Assembly (NCBI GenBank): GCA_026874595.1 | Contig: CM049311.1 | Span: 72,274,453-72,338,452, forward strand | DNA from: Sipunculus nudus | Lineage: Eukaryota; Annelida; Sipuncula; Golfingiida; Sipunculidae | Length of the DNA: 64,000 nucleotides | Direction of reading: 5' to 3' | The notes under the pieces: model-generated | What the model was told of the DNA's origin: nothing | Seen by the model: only the letters and a program-made list of their open reading frames with translations | Database searches by the model: none | Position numbers and translations under genes: made by a program | Part shown: positions 8,560 to 21,013 of the stretch, piece by piece | Position numbering within the stretch: the stretch's first letter is position 1 | How the letters are laid out: each line of letters starts with the position of its first letter

Positions 8560-11500
8560 ATTGGACTGATATTTTGACCTGTCTATGCGTCTTTGATGGT
8601 ATTCTCATTTACAAGACAGGTGGTGCCACCTACATTGACTTTTGCAGTGTATGCGCCTGCTTATTTCTATAGAGGAATTTGATACATCAGCCTAAAATTG
8701 GGCATGCATATACATATCGGGTAGCTTTATAGTGTACAAGACTGGTGGCGCCACCCACTGTAATTTTTGCACAGTGTATGTCCCTGCTTATTTTACAGGA
8801 GGGGTTTGACATATCAGTCTGACGTTGGGCATATGTATATATCTCTTCGTTGTTTATAAGACTGGTGGTGCCAGCTACAATCATTGTATCCACCAAAACA
8901 GAGTTGCGATGCTGCCGCCATCGCCGCATAGGTTTCCGGAGAACTCCTCCAAACAGAATTTTTTAAAATTCTAAATTTTAATCGGTCACATGTGAACTGC
9001 TGCGCCCTCATTTTTGGTTGACCTCTGTACTTTCCTCTCTGCCCAGCGTCCATTTGTGCATCTGTCTCCACAAATAAACCCACATATCTGGAGAACCGTT
9101 TGACCGATCAGGCTAAAAATGTAACCTTTGGAAAGCTTTATAACATACACTAAAAATGGTGGCGCCATCTGCAACCATTTTTGCACAGTGTCCATCTGTT
9201 CATCTGCCTTGGGATAACTTGGGATATCTCTGCAATTGTTGGACTTATCCACCCGATATTTTGCATGTGTATACATCCTGGACAGCTTTCTTGATTTTAT
9301 GACAGGTGGCGCCACCTAAATTCATGTTAAAGCTGCAGACATCCAAGCTCACATTTCGGGAGCCGTTTGACCAGTTGGGCCAAAATTTTGCATGTGTATA
9401 GATCTCCCATAGCTCCTCATCATACGCAAAACTGGTGGTGCCACCTGCAACCATTTTTGCACAGCGTCCATCTGTTCATCTGCCTTGGGATAAAATCACT
9501 CATATCCCGGCAGTGGTTTGACTTATCCGCCGGATATTTTGCAGGTTTATACATCATTGAAAGCTCTCTTCATTTTATGACAGGTGGCGCCACCTACATT
9601 CAAATTTACGCTGCAGAAATCCAAGCTCATATCTCAGGAACCATTTGACCGATCGGGCAAAAATTTTGCATGTTTATAGATCTCACATAGCTCTTTATCA
9701 TACGCTAAACTGGTGGCACCACCTGCAATCATTTTCGCACAGCGTGCGTCTGTTTTTTTGCCGTGGGATAAAATCACTCGTATCTCGGCAGTGATTTGAC
9801 ATATCTGCCTAAAATTTTGCAGGTTTATACATCTTGAATAGCTTTCTGGATTTTGTGGCAGGTGGCGCCTTCTACATTAATGTATACGCTGCACACATTA
9901 AGGCTTATATCTCAGGACTGGTTTGACCACCTGCAATCATTTTTGCGCAGTGTGCGTCTGTTTGTTTGCCGTGGGATAAAATCACTCATATCTCGGCAGT
10001 GGTTTGACTTATCTGCCCAGAATTTTGCATGATTATACATCTTAGAAAGCTTTCTGGATTTTTTGGCAGGTGGCGCCACCTACATTTATGTATATGCTGC
10101 AGACATTCAGGCTTATTGGGCAAAAATTTTGCATGTTTATAGATCTCACATAGCTCTTTATCATACCCTAAACTGGTGGCACCACCTGCAATCATTTTTG
10201 CACAGCGTGCGTCTGTTTGTTTGCCATGGGATAAAATCACTCATATCTCGGCAGTGGTTTGACATATCTGCCTAAAATTATGCAGGTTTATACATCTTGG
10301 ATAGCTTTCTGGATTTTGTTGCAGGTGGCGCCACCTCCATTTATATATACGCTGCAGACATTAAGGCTTATATCTCAGGACTGGTTTGACATATCCCCCT
10401 GAAATTTTGCATGTGTATAAATCTTACATAGCTCTTAATCATACACAAAATTGGTGGTGCTACCTGCCACCATTTTTGCACAGCGTCCGTCTGTTTTTCT
10501 GCCGTGGGCTAAATTCACTCATATGTCAGTAGTGGTTTGACTTATCCATCTGAAATTTGAAATTTTGCATGTGTATACATCCTGGACAGCTTTCTTGATT
10601 TTATGAAAGGTTGCGCCACCTACATTCACGTTAAAGCTGCAGACATCTAAGATCATATTTCGGGAACCGTTTGACCAGTTGGGCCAAAATTTTGGATGTG
10701 TATAGATATCCCATAGCTCTTTATTATACGCAAAACTGGTGGTGCCACCTGTAACCACTTTTGCACAGCGTCCATCTGTTTATCTGCCTTGGGAGAAAAA
10801 CACTCATATCTTTGCATTGGTTTGACTTATCCATCTGAAATTTGAAATTTTGCATGTGTATACAACCTGGACAGCTTTCTTGATTTTGTGGCAGGTGGCG
10901 CCACCTACATTTATGTATATGCTGCAGACATTCAGGCTTATATCTCAGGACTGATTTGACATATTCCCCTGAAATTTTGCATGTGTATAGATCTCACATA
11001 TTTCTTAATTATACACAAAATTGATGGTGCCACCTGCTTCCATTTTTCCACAGCGTCCGTCTTTTCATCTGCCTTAGGATAAAAACACTCATATCTCTGC
11101 ATTGGTTGGACTTATCCACCTGAAATTTTGCATGTTTTTACATCATGGACAGCTTTCTTGATTTTATTACAGGTGGCGCCACCTGTATTCACGTCTAAGC
11201 TGCAGACATCCAAGCTCATATCTCGGAAACCGTTTAACCAGTTGGTCCAACATTATGCATGTGTATAGATCTCCCATAGCTCTTTATCATACGCAATTCT
11301 GGTGGCGCCACCTGCAACCATTTTTGCACAGCCTCCATCTGTTCATCTGCCTTGGGATAAAATCACTCATATCTCAGCTGGGTTTGACTTATCCACCTGA
11401 AATTTTGCAGGTTTATACATCCTTGACAGCTTTCTTGTTTTATGACAGGTGGCGCCACCTACATTCAAATTTACGCTGCAGACATCCAAGCTCCTATCTC

Positions 11501-12320
11501 AGGAACCATTTGAATGATTTGGGAAAAATTTTGCATGTTTATAGATTTCACATAGCTCTTGATAATACGCAAAACGTGTTGCGCCACCTACAATCATTTT
11601 TGCACAGCATCCGTCTGTTTGTTTGCCGTGGGATAAAATCACTCATATCTCGGCATTGGTTTGACATATCTGCCTAAAATTTTGCAAGTTTATACATCCT
11701 AGACAGCTTTCTTGATTTTATGACAGATGGCGCCACCTTCTTTCACGTTTACGCTGCAGACATCCAAGCTCAAATCTCGGAAACCATTTGACCGATTGGA
11801 CAAAAATTTTGCATGTGTATAGAGCTCATATAGCTCTTTATCATATGCAAAACTGGTGGCGCAAACTGCAACAATTTTTGCACAGCGTCCGTCTGTTTGT
11901 CTGCCGTGGGATAAAATCACTCGTATCTCGGCAGTGGTTTGACATATCTGCCCCCAAAATTTTGTAGGTTATACATCATAGACAGCTTTCTTGATTTTAT
12001 GACAGGTGGCGCCACCTTCATTCACTTTACGCTGCAGACATCCAAGCTCAAATCTCGGGAACCATTGGCCGATTGGGCTAAAATTTTGCATGTGTAAAGA
12101 TCTCACATGGCTCTTTATCATACGCAAAACTGGTGGCGCCACCTGCAACCATTTTTGCACTCGGCCGTCTGTTTGTCTGCTGTGGGATAAAATCACTCAT
12201 ATACATGTAGTGCTACGACTTCTCTGCCTAAAATTTTGCATATGTATATAACCTGGACAGCTTTCTGGATTTTGTGGTAGGTGGCCCAACCTACATACAC
12301 ATTTCAGCTGCAGACATTAA
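8560..12320 (+). repeat. GGTGGCGCCACC array, ~278 bp dimeric period
   Basis: Perfect palindromes GGTGGCGCCACC occur here at 8744, 9305, 9583, 10069, 10324, 10894, 11172, 11301, 11448, 12005 and 12132, with many one- or two-base variants between them. Spacing alternates at about 128 and 150 bases, giving a ~278 base dimer. The two halves are themselves diverged relatives: each has ATCTC(A/G)G, a TTTGAC box, AAAATTTTGCATGT and a TAGCT box before the palindrome. One half adds TTTTTGCACAGCGTCCGTCTG. Open frames up to 140 codons on both strands (for example 11255-11677) arise from the repeat and are not genes. It is probably the core of the element ending at 12441. Confidence 0.9.
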
Positions 12321-12411
12321 TGCTAATATGCAACACACCTCACTCTATTTCCCCTTGCCACTCAATCGATGCCTCATTTTACCCATCCCACTCTGATTTC
12401 GTTGGATACAT

Positions 12412-12441
12412 GTAGTCGCTTGTCGACTACCCATATTCTAG
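12412..12441 (+). mobile_element. Helitron-like 3' end: hairpin plus CTAG
   Basis: GTAGTCG (12412-12418), loop CTTGT, CGACTAC (12424-12430), then CCATATT and CTAG (12438-12441), followed by TTTT. A perfect short hairpin a few bases upstream of CTRR is the textbook 3' end of Helitrons. A diverged relative at 60527-60556 keeps the same design, and similarity stops at CTAG plus the T run in both places. No Rep/helicase is present, so the element is non-autonomous. Confidence 0.65.
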
Positions 12442-13267
12442 TTTTAAAATGTCCTAGTCTGAAACTTGCAGGTCCGAAACATCCATTTTGCTGAAATCAT
12501 AATACTAAGGTAGATCTGCAGGACATAAGAGGATCAATATTAATGTTTTAAAATAATCCTCTGTTCATACTCCCAAACTTTGCGCAGGTTCGCATTAGGC
12601 CTGTAGGCCTTATTAATTTCTTGCCTATATTTCCAAAATATTATATTTAAGGTGTTCCATCACATTAAAGTGTCATTGCTGCCCTTCACCTGGAGAACGA
12701 AATTAAAGGTAAATCCCTTCAATGCAACCAGGACATCAGTAATTAGTATGAAAAAAAAAATAATCACATTTTATTTGTAGTTATCTTTATTCATTTTTAG
12801 CTCAGCTAAGTCATCTGAGCTATAGTTATCGTCTATTGTAATTCCATCTGTCTGTCTGTTAGACTGGCATGTTTTGAAACCATTGGACCTACAAAACCAA
12901 AATTCAGCATACTGCTAGATATCCCCAAGTTCTCCTACCAAACTGAAAACTGGGTAAATGCAACTTCGTTTCTTCAGGAAATTAAGGAAAAACCTAAATT
13001 TTCCTTTAAAAACCCATTACCACACTTCAGAACTGCCTTATATCAAAACTACTCATATGTTTTTCTTCATATTTACCATAATATTCACTTATATAGTTCT
13101 AATGTACATGCAAGAAATTAGGCCAATATAACGTAATTTTTAAAAGTTATGGGCCTAAACATAATGCACTTCGTAAAAAAATCATGAAAGATATATGTAG
13201 AGTTTTCGTTTCAGTTTTGGACTTACTGACAGGCAGTAGCACTCGCTTCCTATCATTTTTATTTTGT

Positions 13268-13542
13268 ATCCTGATGTCAACCAGGCCCGGTGTCTACCGC
13301 ACCTGCGGGTCCTGGGCGTGAAATCATCCCCATTGCTTGGTTAAACACTGAAGAACCCCCCAAATAGGCACTCGTATGTGAGTTATACACGGCTGTGGGG
13401 CACAGACTTCCCATTAAGCCTGCAGAGCGCTCACCCAGGGTGGGGGTGGACCGTGGAAAACCTCCGCCTCTGCTGAGATTTGAACCCCCAGTCTCCCGGC
13501 TTTGAGTCCTGCGCTCTATCCCTGAGCCACAGAACCTGGTTA
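13268..13542 (-). mobile_element. tRNA-derived SINE (copy 2)
   Basis: This is the same reverse-strand SINE as at 816-1090, with identical A-box-like and B-box-like motifs and ATTTTGT on both sides. It was carried by the array duplication, not by a new insertion. Confidence 0.7.
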
Positions 13543-15363
13543 ATTTTGTTATTTTTTAGTTATTAGCATAAATATAAAACAAGGAGCTTAAATTTTGACC
13601 ATTGCACAATTCTTTTTTCCTGTTAGTACATTTGATTCAATTTTCATAGCAGGTACACGTGGATTTAATTTGTTAAATTCTGAAATTTGAAAATAAAAGC
13701 TAACCAAAGAACCCATGGGTCATGGCGCTCAGCTGATCCTGATTGGACTATAAATGTATCACCACTGTGATACTATATTAAGTTGATGAAGCTTATGAAT
13801 ATCATGGACATGTTGGGCTATTATAAAGGAATATAATGTTATATGTGAGTATTTTATATATGAAATAACCTGACTGATGGATTAATATGGAGTAAAATAT
13901 AGTGGTTTATTTTTAATTTATTTGAGAGGGGTTGAAAATAGCAATATATTTGAGCAAATATGAATGCATTGACAGTATACTAAGCAGTGGTAGAATGATG
14001 ATAAGGCTGTTTGTTGAAGGGTCTATAGTGTATGGAAGTCTGCAAGATTTCAATTTGACAGATATAATGTTATGATTAATATGCTGATGGGGGATCTATG
14101 AATTTGTGACTGAATGACATAATATTTCTTTAGTCTTGACAAGGTATATTATTTTGATGCCCAACATGTCTACATATAACACAATATTGCCATAATTTCT
14201 GGCATGTACAAAGGTACATATGAACAAATAGTCATACAAAATATAAAAATATGAATACATCTGATTCATCTTGTTCTTGTTTACTGAGGCTGACATTGGG
14301 ATTGGGTTCAAAGAAGGGAACACTGAGGGTAGCAAGGAGGGGTGGATATAAAGATGGAGAGAAAGGGAATGGAGCATTCAGCAGTACTTAAACACCTGGA
14401 AGGTTAAAATCTAAAATATAATGAAATGTAGATAAAGTCTGAGAGGAAGAGGTAAACTAAGCCATGGTTGGTTGATATGATTGAAGAAATTGTTGCAAAT
14501 AATATTTTGACACCTGGCCATGTGTTTCCATTGGTTACCTTTTTGATAAGCAGTTTACATATTTGTCTAACAAACCTTATTTTCTATTTTATATGTAACA
14601 GTTGCCATAATGTCCCCACTCCACAGGTGGAAGGACTCAGTGGGGGGGGGGGGGGGGGATATGATGGGAGTTACAACGCCTGTGTCTCTCTGTATATATT
14701 TTCTTTAATTATTAAATTGTATGCTGTTGCAATAGAACTACCGTATTTGTTCGTGCAAAGGACGACAAAGTTTATCCTAAAAAAAAAAAGGCGTGAATAT
14801 CGGTGATCATGTCCGTAGGTGGTCATGTACACTCAATAAAGAACAGAACAGTGCTTTGTTTTGGTTTAAATTTATCGTTTATACATCAGATTTACATGCG
14901 CACATAGTTCAATAATTGATAAAAAAAAGGTTTGCCCTTGCCGCATTGACACAGGAATGTTAACAGAATCAATATATGAAAGCCCTTCTGACAGTAGAGC
15001 CAGTGATTTCCCGCGATCGCAGACGGAATCGCGGAAATGACAGACCGAAACGGAATTCCCAATCCTGAAAATATATAAGTTTTAAAGTATATTTTGCAAA
15101 AAAATATCATGGCAATTCACTTTAAACAGGTACGCAGTGATATAATTGTCGATGCCGCTATCAGCTTGCGAGGCTTAACCATGTACTCAAGATCCGAGAG
15201 TACAGCAATCGCGCAAGGGATGCTGGGAACTTGCTTATGCCATCCAGTAGCACGTAATATGCATATTAATACAAGGATGATTTTTTTTCATATGGTGCCG
15301 TATTTACCGCGTAAAATGTTCACGAATCCAGTGAATGCGGACGCTGTCAGCTGGCTTGCCATT

Positions 15364-15423
15364 CACGTGACGTCACGGCTATTCCAAGGCAGGGAATAGC
15401 CTTTACCGTAAGGTCAAAGGTCG
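15364..15423 (+). promoter_or_regulatory. E-box/CRE/DR1 cluster (copy 2)
   Basis: CACGTG at 15364, TGACGTCA at 15368 and the DR1 at 15411-15423 are unchanged from copy 1. Confidence 0.45.
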
Positions 15424-16025
15424 ATTGTAGAGAGTGCTGGCTTGCACACTGACATACATAGAGACTCGCACACCGCACTTCGATTACAAGACAACCAGTA
15501 GCACATTATAATTATAAATATGAAGCGGCCTTTCGACGCGACATTCAATGTTTGTCAAGCTTGTATTATTGGACTACGTCAAAATATGAATGTATTATAA
15601 CGGGTCAACAAAGTTCAAGAAAGGGACCGAGTTTCCGCGGGACGTAAATATGACGAATTTCCTCAAAATTTTATAACGAAATCCCGGATTTGGTATATCC
15701 TCTTGGAAAATGATCTATTAAATAGTAACCGAATGGAAACCCAGGTTTCTACAAGGTATCATTGAACTTGCACACAGTTAAATTTCGTAATATAACGTAG
15801 TTCACGAAAGTCCTACTTGGTCATTACCTAATTACGCTTTCCTTTCTCACTGGTACAACGGATTAAATTCGAACCTGACCGACGTCGTTAACGCAAACGT
15901 GATATATTTTGTGAGAAAATTTGATGACTGTGACATGGTTGTGAACAGGCCAGGAAAATGTAATTTTCGATAGTTTAAGATTAACACGGAATAATAAATG
16001 AGGAAGCCTAGTTAAGTAAAGCATC

Positions 16026-16151
16026 ATGGAAGCCTTTAGTTTCGTGCGCTGTCACTTGTCTACGATAAGCCACTTGTGGATGTGGACGCTGATATGCAGT
16101 GTGTGTTTTGGTGATCTCCCTCAAATTATCCAGAAGACTGACATTTCTTAG
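16026..16151 (+). CDS. 41-codon signal-peptide-like ORF (copy 2)
   Basis: Same predicted peptide as 3571-3696. The base before ATG is C here and in copies 3 and 4, but T in copies 1 and 5. Confidence 0.25.
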   Translation: MEAFSFVRCHLSTISHLWMWTLICSVCFGDLPQIIQKTDIS

Positions 16152-16862
16152 ATAAATTTATCTTTCCTTTTTAAAGAAGAAGGTGTCAATGCCCTGTTAT
16201 GCACATTCTCTTGACATGTTAATTCTTAGTGGGTGTCATCTCCTGGATAATAATTTATTACCCAAATTTGGGCCCTAAAATTGACCCTTTGATGTCTCTT
16301 GTGATGTTAATTTGAATTGTTGCATAATACTCATTCTTTGATATGTTTTATTGATTCCGTTTTGGTCTGCTCCATACCTTTCTATATTACTTTCCTGTTT
16401 TCACTTGTTGCATCATAAAAAAAATATACCACTGACCATTTTAAGATTAAAAAATTGTAAAATCCCATTTCAATCATCAGTGTTAAGGTGATCATTATGC
16501 TAACAAAGTGATCCTCAGTAGCTGGCAGCTCTAACTTAAGATGCTGAAAATAATTTGAACCAAAATTTGAGGCTTAACATTGGGGGTCGTCTTGTACACG
16601 CATAAATACGGTATTATTCACAGTTTCAAGGAGCAAGGACTCGTGGGGTGGGGGAAGGGGATGGTGGGAGTTACAACATCCTTGCATATACATACAGGGT
16701 ATGAAATTAATTCAATAGTGCTCACAGGAAAAAAAAAGTTTATTCATAATAATTAAATATTTTAAACAGGCAGAAAGATTGAGAAACAAAGCAAAGTGGC
16801 CGGGGCAAATAGTTTTACCCATGTCCCTCATTCCGTCCTTCCGAAATCAAACAGTTGTAAAG

Positions 16863-19060
16863 CTTTTTTTTTCGCAATTCCTGCAGATATTGGCCTGTTT
16901 TTGGTGTATGGGCAGATAATGACCAGTTACAGATCGAGTTGGTGTTTCGTCCCGGTTGACCTATTTTTGACCGTTTTATGGCTCCTGAACATAGAAAATT
17001 TCATGAAAAAATAGAAATTTTCATGACAAATACAAATGTACGGACTTTTTTTCGCAATGCCTGCAGATATTGGCCTGATATTTGGTGTGTTGGCAGATAA
17101 TGACCAGTTACAGATTGAGTTCCCATTTCGGCCTCGTTGACAACTTTTGACCGGTTGACGGCTCCTGAACATAGAAAAATTTCATGAAAAAATAGAAATT
17201 TTCATGACAAATACAAATGTACGGACTTTTTTTCGCAATGCCTGCAGATATTGGCCTGATATTTGGTGTGTTGGCAGATAATGACCAGTTACAGATTGAG
17301 TTCCCATTTCGGCCTCGTTGACAACTTTTGACCGGTTGACGGCTCCTGAACATAGAAAATTTCATGAAAAATAGAAATTTTCATAACAAGTGCACATGTA
17401 CGGACTTTTTTTTCGCAATGCCTGCAGATACGGGCCTGATTATGGTGTGTGGGCAGTTAATGACCAGTTACAGTTTGAGTTCGTGTTTTGTCACAGTTTA
17501 CCTACTTTTGACCGTTTGACTGCTCCTGAACAGAGAAAATTTCATGAAAAATAGAAATTGTCATGACAAATGCATATGTACAGACCTTTTTCCGCTATGC
17601 CTGCAGATACCGCCCTGAATTTTTATGTGTAGGCAGATAATGACCAGTTACAGATCGAGTTCGCGTTTTGTCCCGGTTGACCTACTTTTGACCGTTTTAC
17701 GGCTCCTAAACATACAAAATTTCATGAAAAATAGAAATTTTCATGAGAAATGTACATGTACAGCCTTTTATTAGCCCTCAGCTCATAGGCTGATGGGCTA
17801 TTGTCGTTACCCAAGCTTTCCGTCTGTCTGTCCGTCCGTCTGTCCAACCGGCATCCGTTAACTTTCCCCTTGTGAGCAGGATATCTCTAAAAGGATTCAC
17901 CGTTGGAATTTTATTTCATCAGTGAAGATGTATATAGATAAAATCTCGGTAAAGTTGAAAGATGGGTGACCTTGACCCATTTTTCTACATTTTAGAGCTG
18001 ATTATAGAAAAACATTCAGAAGCTCATATCTCAGGAACCATTGTGTGGTTTTTTTTTACAAAAAAAAACTATGATCATTGGGACTGATGGTATGTATGTG
18101 CTGCACAATTTTGGTGGTGCCACCTGCAATTTCTGATTTTTTTACAATTTTTATCCGATTTTTAATTTTGGTCTTGTGAGCGGAATATCTCTAAAAGAAT
18201 TCACTGTTGGAATTTTATTTCATCAGTGAAGATGTATATCAACAAAATCTTTGTAAAGTTGGAAGATGGGTGACCTTGACCTATTTTTCATTTGTTTTAG
18301 AGCTGATTATACAAAAACACTCAGAAGCTTAAATCTCAGGAAGCATTGTGTGGATTTTCACAAAACTTACTATGATCATTGTAAATGATGGTCTGTACGT
18401 GCTGCACAATTTTTGTGGCACCACCTACCATTTCTGATTTTTTCATGTATTTTTATCGGATTTTTTAATTTTGGCCTTTTGTGCAGATATCTCCAAAGGT
18501 ATTCAACACAGGAACTTCATTTCTTCAGTGCTATTGCATATTAAAAAATCTTGGTCAAGTTCAAAGATGGGTGATCTTGACCTACGTTTCAAGGCCACAG
18601 AGCTTAGAATAGAAAAAAACTTAGGAGCTTATTTCTCAGGAAGCATTTGGTGGATTGTTATGAAATATGGTACATTCTTCTCCAATTTAAACTTATAACT
18701 GATCATCAGCTTTTGTTAATATTCTAGTTTCGCAATGCAATGCTTACAGATACTGGCCTAATGTTTGGTCTATGTGCGCATAATGACCACTTACTGATCG
18801 AGTTCGCGTTTCGTTCCAGGTGACCTATTTTTGACCATATGACAGATCCTGAACATAGAAAATTTCATGAAAAACAGAATTTTTTTTTTAAATGCACATG
18901 TATGGACTTTTTTCACTATGCCTGCAGATACTGGCCTGATTTTTGGTGTTTTGCTTGATAATGACCCGTTACAGATCGAGTTTGCATTTTGCCCTTGTTG
19001 ACCGACGTTTGACCATATGACAGCTCCTGAACTTAAAGAAAATTACAAAATGTAACAAAT
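16863..19060 (+). repeat. ~181 bp array, interrupted (copy 2)
   Basis: Same seven-monomer structure as 4408-6605, split by the nested element. Confidence 0.9.
17771..18727 (+). mobile_element. Nested hairpin-headed element (copy 2)
   Basis: Same head hairpin, three ~302 bp core monomers and CTAG end (18724-18727) as 5315-6272. Confidence 0.65.
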
Positions 19061-21013
19061 ACCGGTATTTCTAATTTGCCCCAGGCGGGGGCATTCGTGT
19101 CGTTCCGACACATTTAGTTTGGCTTGAAATTTCAAATTTCAAAGGTTAACAGATTACGTCCATATGTGTACCTACTGTAAAAAAAATCAAATGTACCTAC
19201 AAGAAAAAAGTGCCATGGTCAAAATTGGGGAAAATTTAAGCTTCCAATTTAATATTTATGCCATTATCTTAAAAAAATTTACAACACTTTGATCTAATTT
19301 TGGGTATAGAATTGAATTTTGATTACTCAAAAGTTATATCCCTGAAAACAAGGCCTTAGCTTTAACATATATTGTGGTCAGTGATCAAATGTCTTTCCTC
19401 ATTTTTAGCGAACCTGTCAGCTTATGCAATGGTGCGGCGTCTTCCGTCGTGCGTCGTCTGTACGTTAGCCATAGCTATCTCAAAAACGGCAGAAGCTAGC
19501 ATCACCAATTTCTTTTGCAAATAATCAGTCATCCAAAAAACTATATCGGATTTTGTTTTTTTTTCTAACTGCATTTTCTTAGATTTTATAGGGAAAAAAG
19601 CTAAAAAAAGCTTTAAAAATCTTCTTCACCGAAACTGTCTAGCCAAATTGTCAAATATTTCACAGAAATGATCCTTGGAACAATCTTTCTCAAGTTTGTT
19701 CGAATGGTTCCAGTCCGGAGATTTTTGGCCGAGTTACAGGAGGTTGAACTTTGTTAACTGTGCAAAAAAGCATATTAAAATTTAAATCTCAGAAACGGCT
19801 GTAGCTTTCATCACCAAATTTTATGCCAATGTTGGTCACATAGGTCATATCTGAAATTGAGGTATTGGTGGCGCCACCTGCATCGGACTTTTTTTTGTAC
19901 GGGGTCATCAGTGCCTGTATCACACTGAGGGCTACAAAAAACTTCTTCTCTGAAACCATATGGCCAAAATGTTTAATATCGCACAGAAATGATCCTAGGG
20001 TAGTGCTTTCTGAAGTTTGTTCAAATGGTCTCTTTTCAGTGACTTTTGGCTAGGTTATGGGAAGCTGCATTTAGTCATATGCCATAACAGCCCATTTTAG
20101 CTCAGCGGCTACAAAGATCTTCTTCTCAAAAACCACTGGGCCAAATTCTTAAATCTCACATTAATTATCCTCAGATGTTGATAATTCAAGTTTTTTCAAA
20201 TGGTTTTGGTTCACTGCTTTTTGGATGAGTTACGGGAAGCTGAACTTAGCCAGTTTGCTGTATCGTCCTATATTAGTTATAAACCTGCGAAACGTTTTCT
20301 GACTGATATCGCTGAAGCCGGTTTGTTAAAGACAACTGTACGTGGATTATGTATTATTGGTATCCCTACTCAACTTAATTCAAGAATTTTCCATTAATGA
20401 GATATATCTGTATTTTAATTTGCATTCAGTATGCATCCGTAATAATTTTACATATATTCCTGATTTCTTTTTTATAAAAAGTCAGCTGAAAAGCATTTTG
20501 TATAGGGAAAATTAAATAAATAAAGTTATTTCAAGTAGGGACCACTTTTGTGTTCAGATTGCAGCACTTGGTTTACCATTGGCAGACTGCCAGTGCCTTG
20601 ATGTTGGCCATTAGCCAAGATGATGTCAGCTCTATAAATAGTTTTGACACAGTGCCAGGATTGGAAGAAGTGCAGCCAGGTATAGGTCAAGAGTTCACTC
20701 AGTGCAGTAGCTGCATTCTATTTATAGCTTTGGCAGACTGCTCACTGCATCATATTTGGCCCAAAAGTTCAGCCTGAATCTATTTATAGTTTTGGCAGAC
20801 TGCCAACTGAGTCAGAATATGCAACAGGTCAAGAGTTCACTCAGTGCAGCCAGGTAAGGTCAAAAGTTCACTCAGTCTAGCCAGGTGCAGGTCAAGAGTT
20901 CACTCAGTGCAGTAGCTTGAGGCAGCAATTTGTCACAGGTCACTCAGGGGCAACTGTCTGACTCACCTAAGCCTTGTCAGCCCAGTGCATCAAACTCTGG
21001 GGAAGTTTGATGT

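Larger units (their letters stand above)
1..12454. repeat. Tandem 12.45 kb unit, copy 1
   Basis: The sequence beginning TAGTCTGAAACTTGCAGG recurs at 12455, 24910, 37361 and 49823, giving periods of 12454, 12455, 12451 and 12462 bases. The phase is set by the window edge; the natural boundary may be the element tail at 12441. All internal blocks recur in the same order in every copy. Copy 1 has private differences, for example CACTCGGCCG at about 12159 where copies 2-4 have CACAGCGGCCG, and an extra T in the run at about 7440. Open frames in the unit are short and mostly fall in repeats. The large size and near identity fit a macrosatellite or a recent segmental tandem duplication. An assembly artefact is possible, but differences between copies make it less simple. 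Confidence 0.95.
14741..16611. mobile_element. Inverted-end TA-flanked segment (copy 2)
   Basis: Same ends and TA flanks as 2285-4156, 1871 bases long. The ORF corresponding to the 96-codon frame has an upstream in-frame ATG here (15094) because the A run before it is two bases shorter. Confidence 0.55.

Noticed and set aside
8687-12251. Many ORFs of 60-140 codons on both strands
   Set aside because: All arise from the GGTGGCGCCACC array. Similar peptides appear in opposite strands and frames with no coding signature.
8560-12320. CRISPR-like regular repeats
   Set aside because: The repeats are long, diverged and dimeric with related spacers. There are no cas genes, and the context is eukaryotic.
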